Source: Desertivirga brevis
GTDB taxonomy: Bacteria > Bacteroidota > Bacteroidia > Sphingobacteriales > Sphingobacteriaceae
Assembly (NCBI RefSeq): GCF_017355835.1
Contig: NZ_JAFEWF010000006.1
Location: 546,834 to 610,833, forward strand
Length of the DNA stretch: 64,000 nt
Reading direction: 5' to 3'
Shown here: one piece after another, positions 42,585 through 50,627 of the stretch
Layout of the letters: every line of letters starts with the position of its first letter
How positions within the stretch are numbered: position 1 is the stretch's first letter
Made by a program: the position numbers and the translations under genes
Notes under the pieces: generated by a model
Told to the model about the DNA's origin: nothing
Seen by the model: only the letters and a program-made list of their open reading frames with translations
The model's database searches: none

Positions 42585-45047
42585 ATGCTTCATAAAAAAA
42601 TACACTTACTTATTACTGCTGTCTTTTTGCATTTTGCTTTTCCAGTCTTTTCGGCAGGGGGCAAAAAAGGCTTTCTGGTAAAAGAAAAGACGGAACCGGA
42701 AGTATCTCAAAAGATTCTTTTTAAGGAAACTCCGATATATAAAAATCCCAAAGCAGATTTGGAGCAGCGAGTGAAAGATCTGCTGGGGCGCATGACCCTT
42801 GAGGAGAAGGTAGGACAAATTTCTGCCCTCCTTGGTTGGGAAATGTATGAAAAGGGTGGAGCTAAGATCGGGGTGTCAGCAAAATTCAGACAGGCCATTA
42901 AAGAAAGGCATATCGGAATGTTATGGGCTACTTTGAGAGCAGATCCATGGACAAAAAAAACATTAAGTAACGGCTTGTCTCCTTATGAATCTGCACTCGC
43001 AACCAATGCTCTTCAAAAATACACACTGGAAAATACCCGTTTAGGGATCCCTTTATTTATTGCCGAAGAGTGTCCTCATGGTCATATGGCTATTGGAACT
43101 ACTGTTTTTCCTACCTCAATCGGTCAGGGAAGTACCTGGAACCCTGATCTAATAAAGAAAATGGCTTCTGCAATTGCCCGGGAAGCCCGTGTGCAGGGTG
43201 CCCATATAGGCTACGGTCCGGTTCTTGACCTTGCACGCGAACCGCGCTGGTCGAGAGTGGAGGAGACGTACGGCGAAGATCCAATCCTCAACGGAGAAAT
43301 GGGGATAGCAATGGTCCAGGGTTTCCAAGGCTCTGATCTGAAAAGTGGAGCTAATATCATTTCTACCTTAAAGCATTTCACTGCATATGGAGTTCCGGAA
43401 GGGGGACATAATGGGGGAAGTGTTAATTCGGGTCTAAGAGAGCTTTACCAGTCGTATTTATCGCCCTTCAGATCTGCCGTTAAAGCAGGTGCCCAGTCTG
43501 TTATGACTGCTTATAATTCTGTCGACGGTGTTCCTTGTTCTGCCAATCCTTTCCTATTAAGAGATGTTTTAAGGAATCAGTGGGGATTTAATGGCTTCAC
43601 GGTATCTGACCTCGGAAGTATAGAAGGAGTTTTCATGACTCATCGCGTGGCTGCAAATCAGGCAGAGGCTGCTGCTTTAGCTATGAATGCCGGACTTGAT
43701 GCAGACCTCGGAGGAAATGGATTCAATAAAGGGTTAATAGAATCTGTAAAACAAGGCAAGGTAAGCGGGGCTCGTCTGGATTCTGCAGTAGCGAATCTAT
43801 TGCGACTGAAATTCAAGATGGGATTATTTGAAAAACCTTATGTAGACGCTAGCCTCGCAAAAACTACTGTCGGTACACCGGAACACATTAAACTGGCAAG
43901 GCAGGTAGCTAGAGAATCTATAGTACTTCTGAAGAACAAAAATAACGTCCTTCCCTTAAATAGCGATTTTAAAAAGATTGCCGTCATCGGGCCTAATGCA
44001 GATAATCTCTATAATCAATTGGGCGATTATACGGCTCCACAGAGAGATGAAGCAGTGGTGACTGTACTGGAAGGTATTCGCGCAAGAGCTGGTAAAGGGA
44101 TAAGTGTTGATTACGTTAAAGGCTGTGCCGTCAGAGATACAAACTCGTCTAATATAGCAGAGGCTGTTCGACTGAGCAGGAATTCAGATATCACCATCCT
44201 TGTATTAGGCGGATCCAGCGCCCGTGACTTTAAAACGGAGTACATTAGCACAGGAGCAGCTAAAGTTTCAGAAGAAAAGCAGGGTGCAATTCCAGATATG
44301 GAAAGCGGTGAAGGATTTGACCGTATGAGCCTGGATCTTTTGGGTAAACAAACTGAGCTGTTAAAAGCCGTTTTAGCGACGGGCAAACCTGTTGTTGTGG
44401 TAATGATAGAGGGGAGACCCTTAAATCTGAACCTTGTTGAAGAGCAGGCAGATGCTATATTAACTGCGTGGTACCCGGGACAGGAAGGTGGTAATGCTAT
44501 TGCCGATGTATTATTTGGCGACTATAATCCGGCAGGCCGGCTTCCCATTTCTGTACCTGTTTCTGTGGGTCAGTTACCTGTATATTATAATTATAAGAGC
44601 CCGGTAAAGCATAATTATGTTGAGGGATCTTCTAAGCCCCTTTATAGTTTTGGTTATGGATTGAGCTTTTCATCGTTCAAATACTCAGAGCTGTCCGCCA
44701 ACGTTGAGGAAACAGAAAATAAACTGATCGTAAAAGTAAGAGTAAAAGTGAAGAACAATAGCGAGAGGGAAGGAGATGAAGTGGTTCAGCTGTATTTTAG
44801 GGACGATATTAGCTCTGTAGTAAGCGCAGATAAGCAACTTGCGAAATTTAGTAGGGTGCATTTTATGCCGGGTGAAGAGAAGATAGTGGAGTTTTCTCTC
44901 CATGCCGAAGACCTTGCACTGTATGACCGTTCCCTGAAACACATTGTTGAGGCTGGCTCTTTTACCTTAATGGCCGGGGGAAGTTCCGATAACTTGCCAT
45001 TAAATACCCGCCTTCAGGTTGAGCGTACACATTTTACTACTCCTTAA
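42585..45047 (+). CDS. Beta-glycosidase, GH3 (beta-glucosidase/xylosidase type)
   Basis: 820 residues with a signal peptide (~1-24, 'FPVFSAGG'). GH3 two-domain catalytic core plus C-terminal FnIII-like domain ('VKVKNNSEREGDEVVQLYFRD'). Motifs: 'MTLEEKVGQIS', 'GYGPVLDLAREPRWSRVEETYGEDP', 'LKHFTAYG', and nucleophile Asp342 in 'GFTVSDLGSIEG'; the catalytic Glu lies in the second domain. It lacks the 'KHFPGHG' His motif of NagZ-type hexosaminidases. The substrate may be beta-linked glucose or xylose; on plant-type N-glycans a beta-1,2-xylose would need such an enzyme (inference). It is the last gene of the co-directional block, followed by a strong terminator. Confidence 0.94.
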   Translation: MLHKKIHLLITAVFLHFAFPVFSAGGKKGFLVKEKTEPEVSQKILFKETPIYKNPKADLEQRVKDLLGRMTLEEKVGQISALLGWEMYEKGGAKIGVSAKFRQAIKERHIGMLWATLRADPWTKKTLSNGLSPYESALATNALQKYTLENTRLGIPLFIAEECPHGHMAIGTTVFPTSIGQGSTWNPDLIKKMASAIAREARVQGAHIGYGPVLDLAREPRWSRVEETYGEDPILNGEMGIAMVQGFQGSDLKSGANIISTLKHFTAYGVPEGGHNGGSVNSGLRELYQSYLSPFRSAVKAGAQSVMTAYNSVDGVPCSANPFLLRDVLRNQWGFNGFTVSDLGSIEGVFMTHRVAANQAEAAALAMNAGLDADLGGNGFNKGLIESVKQGKVSGARLDSAVANLLRLKFKMGLFEKPYVDASLAKTTVGTPEHIKLARQVARESIVLLKNKNNVLPLNSDFKKIAVIGPNADNLYNQLGDYTAPQRDEAVVTVLEGIRARAGKGISVDYVKGCAVRDTNSSNIAEAVRLSRNSDITILVLGGSSARDFKTEYISTGAAKVSEEKQGAIPDMESGEGFDRMSLDLLGKQTELLKAVLATGKPVVVVMIEGRPLNLNLVEEQADAILTAWYPGQEGGNAIADVLFGDYNPAGRLPISVPVSVGQLPVYYNYKSPVKHNYVEGSSKPLYSFGYGLSFSSFKYSELSANVEETENKLIVKVRVKVKNNSEREGDEVVQLYFRDDISSVVSADKQLAKFSRVHFMPGEEKIVEFSLHAEDLALYDRSLKHIVEAGSFTLMAGGSSDNLPLNTRLQVERTHFTTP

Positions 45048-45064
45048 CCGTTTTTTTCTCAGTC

Positions 45065-45104
45065 TTTTTGACGGAAATTATCCCGCTTAAATTTCCGTCA
45101 AAAA
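45065..45104. terminator. Bidirectional terminator closing the PUL
   Basis: A 15-bp perfect stem (45065-45079 with 45090-45104), a 10-base loop, a T-tract on the left arm and A-tract/TTTT on the right, 17 bases after the GH3 stop. It marks the end of the long operon, so the following sigma gene must have its own promoter. Confidence 0.9.
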
Positions 45105-45422
45105 AATTTTGTAATTACTAACCAATAATGTAACTTAACGTTATGAAACCGCACCATCGTGCTTTTTCTTTTTTACCGATTATAACCTAGAATCCTTAGA
45201 GAAATATTTAATAGAATTTTTTAAAGCCAGACTGCTTGAGTAAAGTTATGCTTGAGATTTTGTTTTTGTCTCAGGTTGTTTTCTGATATTTACATGTTTT
45301 TATCATTTTTTATGATAAAAATTAAAGGATTTGGTTGTTTTTGTATAGTATTTTTGTTTTTTTAGTATTAATAGGTTACTTTTATATAAAATATTTGTTA
45401 CTATTTCTAAAATCGTACGAAC
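45105..45422 (+). promoter_or_regulatory. Upstream region of the ECF sigma gene with a TAnnTTTG box and dyad
   Basis: An AT-rich gap. A Bacteroidota -7 box TATTTTTG sits at 45349-45356, with TTTG at 45330-45333, though the 15-base spacing is shorter than usual. A 10-bp dyad (45297-45306 with 45312-45321) lies just upstream and could bind a regulator or end readthrough. A 66-base leader to the TTG start is expected. Nothing else stands out. Confidence 0.5.
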
Positions 45423-46049
45423 TTGGCAATTGAAAGAAAAGAAATTGGATCTATTTGGCTTAAAATAAAAGAGAATGATGATTCTAAAGCGTTTGAATCA
45501 TTCTTTTTTCAATTGAGTTCCCGTTTGATAAAGTTCTCTGTCTTTTATCTGCATAATCAGGAGGCAGCTGAAGAAATTGTATCAGATGTTTTTACAAATC
45601 TATGGATCAATAGAAAAAAGCTTGGGCATGTACAAAATGTAGAGTCTTATCTCTACATAGCAGTGAAAAATCAGTCTCTAAACTATATTAAAAAGTATTC
45701 AAACATACATTTGGTAAGCTTGGATGATTCCGAACTTGAGTTCGTTGATCCCTGGTGTCCGCAAAAGGAAGTTGAAAGACGTGAATTGATCTTTCTTATG
45801 GATCAGGCCATTGAATCCCTTCCCCAACAATGTAAAATTATATTCAGGCTGGTTAAAGAAGACGGTTTGAAATATAAGGAGGTGGCTGAGATCCTAAACG
45901 TTTCTCCCAAAACGGTTCATACCCAGCTTTACAGGGCTATGAAAAAGTTGAATACGGTGATGCAACCCTATAATAAGGAAAGTAACGTGCCTTTTTTTAG
46001 CGGGCTGTCTGTGATTGTACTTTTCTTGTTAAGCTTGATCAATTCCTGA
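45423..46049 (+). CDS. ECF RNA polymerase sigma factor (Bacteroidota expansion family)
   Basis: 208 residues. Sigma-70 region 2 ('LSSRLIKFSVFYLHNQEAAEEIVSDVFTNLWINRKK') and region 4 ('LPQQCKIIFRLVKEDGLKYKEVAEILNVSPKTVHTQLYRAMKKL'). No ATG is available near the start; TTG at 45423 is the only good start, since a stop codon precedes it at 45408. The C-terminal ~20 residues are strongly hydrophobic ('FFSGLSVIVLFLLSLI'), an unusual tail for a sigma factor. It would be released by FecR to activate the PUL. Expression from its own promoter is likely (terminator at 45065-45104). It is the sole ECF gene in the window. Confidence 0.9.
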   Translation: MAIERKEIGSIWLKIKENDDSKAFESFFFQLSSRLIKFSVFYLHNQEAAEEIVSDVFTNLWINRKKLGHVQNVESYLYIAVKNQSLNYIKKYSNIHLVSLDDSELEFVDPWCPQKEVERRELIFLMDQAIESLPQQCKIIFRLVKEDGLKYKEVAEILNVSPKTVHTQLYRAMKKLNTVMQPYNKESNVPFFSGLSVIVLFLLSLINS

Positions 46050-46089
46050 TTGTAACTTTTGTTGCGTCCCCAATGCGCGTGCTTCCATT

Positions 46090-48243
46090 CTAAGGCAACC
46101 TATTCATATTCTCTGATCGCACTTTCCAGGTACCGTCTTGCGGAAAGCCGGGCGCGTTCGTTGTCCCGCTACCATCCCAACCCGCAGCCATTAATCCGGC
46201 CGCGGCAAGGAATGCGCTGTTTGCTGGTAAATAGGCGGCGCAGCCAAGAGGTTCTTTGGCCCTTTGCACATGACCATTTTTCAAGAACACTGCACCCGGA
46301 AGGGTATTGCATAAAATGTCGACCGCCTCTTTTTGTTTTCCTAATCTTGCAGCTGTCATGGCTCCCTTTCCCAGGCTCCAGCTTACGAAACTCTTTAAGC
46401 CGTTCCTTTGATAGATAGCGTCGAAAGTGTTTGACATGATCTGTGTGTCTACCATTTCAGTTTTCGGCAGATAACCTAAAGCCATGAGCATTGCTGAGGA
46501 GTATCCGCCTTGCCGTGTATACATTTCGGGATCGCTTTCCATCTCGACATACTTCCCCTCCTGTATGGTAAGTGTTGACAGCTTATTTAATACTTCTTCC
46601 CATTTCCTGTCCTTCGGTAAGCCCATTCGTTCACGCCATTGCTGCGCTACCTTGAGACCATGATGCCACTGTACCAGCTCGAAGGATGGGTTAAAAGTTT
46701 CACTTTCATCGGTGCTTTCGTTTACACTTTTTAAAGGAGGGCCAAGAATGTAACGGTCCGTTTTCTTATCGAACCACGCGTAAGAGGCGAGGAATTTTGC
46801 CGATTCAAATACGACATCCTTGTAAGTATTCAAGGTTGCCTTGTTTGGCTTGTATCTGAATATAAGTTCAGCAAGGTAAATGGGATTTGCCTGGTTCCAG
46901 ATAATGTAAGGATTAATCTCTCCCGGCGTTGGTCGTCCGTTTATACCCGCCATCTTAGGCCATCTTGCGCCTTCAAAGCCTTCCTTTTTAGCTACTGCAA
47001 TTGCTAACGGCAGGATCTTCCTGTACCAGTTGAAGCTTTTCTCCAGAAGATTGGTATGATTAAATTCATAAAATTGAGCGGTATGCCACCAGTATACTTC
47101 CGAATTATGCTTGCCGTACCAGCTAATATGTGTAAGTCCGGTTTCCTGCGGAGGAAAAGACCCTGCATAATTGATCTTCATAAGATATTGGGTAAGGACG
47201 ATGCGCCGTTCGAGCTCAGTGGCTCTCGGGTCGGTACTTCCGGAAAAATCAATTACCCCTCCTTTACTCCAGTAGTCTTTCCAGGCCTTTTCACTTTGAG
47301 TACAAATGGCGGTAAACAATGTGCTGTTTTTGATTGGCGCAGCACTAAATTCGAAAGTCACCTCCAGATTGTCTTCTGTAGCCTCCAGATGAAACTCATG
47401 ATCTCTATCCTCAATCAGATCAGCCTTTCCCTTCCAGCTTATTAAAGTAAAATAGACCGTTTCATCAATTTCTCTTCTAATAAGAGCTTTGTTAGCATTG
47501 CGACTTATAATACTACTACGGTGACGCTCCACGCCGGTCCAGTCGAAAGGTGGCTTATTCTTCGTTTTTAAATCATAAGAATAGGGGAATTTTATAGCAG
47601 GCTTTAATCGCCCATCTTTCAATAGCGGCGACTTGATTTTAAAGCCAACAATGCTTTTATCTGCACCGCTTACCGTTTCTACCATAACCGGAACTCCATC
47701 AACATTGTAGGCGCTGCTAAGAAGACCTTTCCAAAGATCCAGCTTTTGATCAATATTGCTTATTGATTCCATTTCAAGACGTTGGTTGTTCTTCCCCAGT
47801 AAGCTGATCTGCCCCAGAGGAACGGGATGTGGATTCTGTCTGAAGAAAGCTCCTGCCTCGCTTTTCTCCTGGTTCACGTACGCAATCCTGCGGCCATGAA
47901 AATCAATTTCTTTCATCGCATCTTCCAGCTTATATCCCTTGGCATTAGGGAAGGAGTGCCAGGCCCAGGTACACATGGTTTCAAGTGAGATGCCGTTTTT
48001 ATGATAGAAGTTTTCAAAGGTTTGGAAGCCCGTAACATCCGCAGTAAATGCAAAATCGCCGTTTCCGACCGACAGGGGAGCTAAAGGATCAATAGCCTTG
48101 ATGGAGATATTATGACGATTGATTAGGCTAAACCGATTGATTGGTTGCGAGAAAGCTGTGGAAGTATAAATTGTAATTAAAGAGAGAACTGGCAGGAATA
48201 AAGTAAATCCCTTTTTCCAGGCCAAGGAAATGCTTACAATCAT
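46090..48243 (-). CDS. Six-hairpin glycosidase-like protein (GH65/GH95-like)
   Basis: 717 residues from the ATG at 48243, which opens a signal peptide ('IVSISLAWKKGFTLFLPVLSLI' to 'AFSQ'); an ATG at 48285 would give a longer pre-sequence. Features of alpha/alpha-barrel glycosidases are seen: 'IDPLAPLSVGNGDFAFTADVTGFQTF' at the N-terminal sandwich, then 'TGLTHISWYGKHNSEVYWWHTAQFYEF', 'GARWPKMAGINGRPTPGEINPYIIWNQANPIYLAELIFRY' and 'GYSSAMLMALGYLP'. I cannot assign a family or substrate with confidence. Convergent with the ECF gene (41-base gap), so a late addition to the PUL is possible. Confidence 0.7.
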   Translation of the reverse strand: MIVSISLAWKKGFTLFLPVLSLITIYTSTAFSQPINRFSLINRHNISIKAIDPLAPLSVGNGDFAFTADVTGFQTFENFYHKNGISLETMCTWAWHSFPNAKGYKLEDAMKEIDFHGRRIAYVNQEKSEAGAFFRQNPHPVPLGQISLLGKNNQRLEMESISNIDQKLDLWKGLLSSAYNVDGVPVMVETVSGADKSIVGFKIKSPLLKDGRLKPAIKFPYSYDLKTKNKPPFDWTGVERHRSSIISRNANKALIRREIDETVYFTLISWKGKADLIEDRDHEFHLEATEDNLEVTFEFSAAPIKNSTLFTAICTQSEKAWKDYWSKGGVIDFSGSTDPRATELERRIVLTQYLMKINYAGSFPPQETGLTHISWYGKHNSEVYWWHTAQFYEFNHTNLLEKSFNWYRKILPLAIAVAKKEGFEGARWPKMAGINGRPTPGEINPYIIWNQANPIYLAELIFRYKPNKATLNTYKDVVFESAKFLASYAWFDKKTDRYILGPPLKSVNESTDESETFNPSFELVQWHHGLKVAQQWRERMGLPKDRKWEEVLNKLSTLTIQEGKYVEMESDPEMYTRQGGYSSAMLMALGYLPKTEMVDTQIMSNTFDAIYQRNGLKSFVSWSLGKGAMTAARLGKQKEAVDILCNTLPGAVFLKNGHVQRAKEPLGCAAYLPANSAFLAAAGLMAAGWDGSGTTNAPGFPQDGTWKVRSENMNRLP

Positions 48244-48290
48244 TAATTCAGGTTTAAATGAAAAACCAAAACTATTCACAAGCATTTGAA

Positions 48291-48309
48291 TATCCTTGTA
48301 ACAAGGATA
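48291..48309 (-). promoter_or_regulatory. 19-base perfect dyad upstream of the glycosidase-like gene
   Basis: TATCCTTGT at 48291-48299, a single centre base, and ACAAGGATA at 48301-48309 form a perfect dyad. It lies between the helicase stop (48346) and the glycosidase start at 48243, where an operator is expected. A tight hairpin is the alternative. Confidence 0.5.
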
Positions 48310-48345
48310 ATAGTGTTAATATTGTTACCTAAAAGGATGCGGATC

Positions 48346-49614
48346 TTACGAAGTTTTCGAATATCCTCGTTTTCTGCTTTTGCTTTTTGCTGATGATTTC
48401 TTGCTTACTGAAGTTTTTTTACCAACCAGAGGAGGGGAAACAAAAGCCGGTTTTGTGTAGCTTTTCAATGATAGCTGATAGGGATGGTCTGCAAATGGAA
48501 TATCCTGACCGATCGTTTCTTTGATATCTTTCAGGTATTGTAATTCTTCCGGCTCGCAAAATGATAGAGCAGTTCCTTCGTTCCCAGCGCGTCCTGTTCT
48601 GCCTATCCGGTGTACATAAGTTTCTGGTTGGATGGGAAGTTCGTAATTGATCACATATTTCAGGTCATCGATGTCAATTCCTCTTGCCGCCACATCTGTC
48701 GCCACCAAAACCCGCAGTCCCCCATCTTTGAAAGTATCAAGGGCCCGCTGACGGGCTTCCTGGCTTTTATTGCCGTGGATAGCAGCTACCTTAATTTTAG
48801 CTTTTTCCATAGCTCTTACAAGTTCGTCGGCGCCCAATTTCGTTCTGGTAAATACCAGTACGTTTTTTATTTCTTTGTTTTTTAGTATATGGGCAAGTAG
48901 AGCGGGTTTATCTTTCTTCTCCACAAAATAGGCTAACTGTGCAATGTTTTCTGCTATCGAAAGTATCGCGTCGACCTTTAACGTCTCAGGCTGATTTAAA
49001 AATGAAGAAGTGAGATCGGTAATTGCAGGGGACATCGTAGCAGAAAAAAGAAGAGTTTGCCTGTTTGAAGGTAATCCCTCAAAAATCTTCGATAAGTCCT
49101 CTTTAAATCCCATTTCCAACATACGATCTGCTTCGTCCAGCACAAGGACCTGAACCTCTGCTAAGTTTATATAGCTCTGTCTGGAAAGATCAAGGAGCCG
49201 GCCTGGAGTTGCAATAAGTATGTCCGCACCCAACTGAAGATCGTTTATCTGTTCTTCAATCGGCACTCCTCCAAACAATACTGCTTGTTTTAAACCTGTA
49301 TATTTGCCGTATGTAGCAAAGCTTTCACCAATTTGAAGTGCCAGTTCCCTTGTTGGGCAAAGTATAAGGGCCGTTGCCTTTTTATTACCAGCATCTTTGT
49401 CCTTTTTGGTTTCCAGCAAGTGCAACACAGGCAGAGCAAAGGCTGCGGTTTTACCTGTTCCTGTTTGAGCACATCCTATAAGATCTCTCTCATTCATTAT
49501 AACAGGTATTGCCTGTTGCTGTATAGGGGTGGGTATGTTGTAGCCTTCCTCTTCCAGGGATTTTAAAATACTTGAGCTAAGATTTAAATCTTCAAAGGAT
49601 GTGTTCATAAGCAT
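48346..49614 (-). CDS. DEAD-box RNA helicase (RhlE-like)
   Basis: 422 residues with the complete helicase motif set: Q-motif 'FEDLNLSSSILKSLEEEGYNIPTPIQQQ', motif I 'AQTGTGKT', Ia 'PTRELALQIG', Ib 'TPGRLLDL', II 'DEADRMLEMGF' and III 'SATMSP', then helicase C with 'VLVATDVAARGIDIDDLKYVINYELP' and 'HRIGRTGRAG'. A basic tail ('KKSSAKSKSRKRGYSKTS') probably binds RNA. It unwinds RNA in ribosome assembly or mRNA decay, often important in the cold. The start may be the ATG at 49614 or 49608, two codons later. Confidence 0.95.
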   Translation of the reverse strand: MLMNTSFEDLNLSSSILKSLEEEGYNIPTPIQQQAIPVIMNERDLIGCAQTGTGKTAAFALPVLHLLETKKDKDAGNKKATALILCPTRELALQIGESFATYGKYTGLKQAVLFGGVPIEEQINDLQLGADILIATPGRLLDLSRQSYINLAEVQVLVLDEADRMLEMGFKEDLSKIFEGLPSNRQTLLFSATMSPAITDLTSSFLNQPETLKVDAILSIAENIAQLAYFVEKKDKPALLAHILKNKEIKNVLVFTRTKLGADELVRAMEKAKIKVAAIHGNKSQEARQRALDTFKDGGLRVLVATDVAARGIDIDDLKYVINYELPIQPETYVHRIGRTGRAGNEGTALSFCEPEELQYLKDIKETIGQDIPFADHPYQLSLKSYTKPAFVSPPLVGKKTSVSKKSSAKSKSRKRGYSKTS

Positions 49615-49686
49615 TGTTTTTGTAGAATAAGAAGAGGTCTTATCATCTAACGGAGAGAAGAAAAAATTCTGCTAACCTTTAAAGAA

Positions 49687-49694
49687 CAAAAATA
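49687..49694 (-). promoter_or_regulatory. Candidate -7 box of the helicase gene
   Basis: TATTTTTG on the minus strand, an exact TAnnTTTG match, about 73 bases before the ATG. No good -33 TTTG is seen at normal spacing, so the call is tentative. Confidence 0.35.
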
Positions 49695-49842
49695 GCGTTC
49701 TCTGCATTATCTGGTTTGGGTATTTTGAAAATGTTAAAAAACGCAAGTTCCCTTACTTAAAGTTGGAAAGAAGTTAATTCTTTTATTAAAGAGGATTCAT
49801 TAGTCTTAATTCCTATATTGTTTAACTGATTTGGATCTTTGT

Positions 49843-50598
49843 ATGGAAGCTAAACCTTACCTGAAAGAAGTAATACTGCAAAGAGAACTTGTTCCCTCTT
49901 TCAATGAATATCCCTTCAATATTCCGGCTGTAAAAAGCCTTCAATCATTAAAGTTTCATCACGATGTTACCTTTATAGTAGGAGAAAACGGGTCAGGTAA
50001 ATCAACACTAATAGAAGCTATAGCTTTGAGCCTGGGATTCAGTACCGAGGGAGGAACTATTAATACCCAGTTCCACACCCATCAAAACTCGTCGGGGTTA
50101 TATCAGTATTTGAGAAATATAAAGAGCTACCGAAAGCCGTCCGACTATTTCTTTTTAAGAGCAGAGAGTTTTTATAACGTTGCAACCTATATGGAGGATG
50201 TATACGACCTCGATAAGCCTAAGGAACTTGAAAAGTTTGTTGCACAGTATGGAGTTGAGTCATTGCACAAATGTTCGCATGGAGAATCATTTATAGCACT
50301 TTTGACCAATAAGCTTAGAGGTAGAGGCCTTTATATCTTTGATGAGCCTGAAGCTGCTTTATCGCCATCAAGACAGCTGGCTGCTTTATCATCCATCAGT
50401 GCATTGGTGAATCAAAATTCCCAGTTTATTATCGCAACCCATTCGCCTATTTTGCTGGCCTACCCGGGTGCTATTATCTACCAGCTTGACGAGAACGGGA
50501 TTAGGCAGGTCAAGTACGAAGAAACCGAACATTATATAGTTACCAAACACTTTTTAAGTAATTATAAGGAGATGCTAGGTATACTAATGGAGGAGTGA
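49843..50598 (+). CDS. AAA/ABC-type ATPase (SMC-like, single domain)
   Basis: 251 residues from the ATG at 49843 (a TTG at 49831 is an alternative start). Walker A 'FIVGENGSGKSTLIEAIAL', a possible ABC-like signature region ('HKCSHGESFIALLTNKLRG') and Walker B 'GLYIFDEPEAALSPSRQLAAL', then an H-loop 'FIIATHSPILLAYPGA'. The C-terminal part ends 'EHYIVTKHFLSNYKEMLGILME'. It resembles soluble AAA ATPases of the 'AAA family/ABC-cassette-like' type rather than a membrane transporter subunit, as no permease is adjacent. The role is unknown; it stands alone between the helicase and the SulP transporter. Confidence 0.9.
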   Translation: MEAKPYLKEVILQRELVPSFNEYPFNIPAVKSLQSLKFHHDVTFIVGENGSGKSTLIEAIALSLGFSTEGGTINTQFHTHQNSSGLYQYLRNIKSYRKPSDYFFLRAESFYNVATYMEDVYDLDKPKELEKFVAQYGVESLHKCSHGESFIALLTNKLRGRGLYIFDEPEAALSPSRQLAALSSISALVNQNSQFIIATHSPILLAYPGAIIYQLDENGIRQVKYEETEHYIVTKHFLSNYKEMLGILMEE

Positions 50599-50627
50599 TC
50601 GCAGATTCTCTGTCAGACGGCTCTCCT

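Noticed and set aside
46059..46418. Plus-strand open frame opposite the glycosidase-like gene
   Set aside because: It lies over the 3' end of a real minus-strand gene with clear glycosidase motifs and has no recognisable features.
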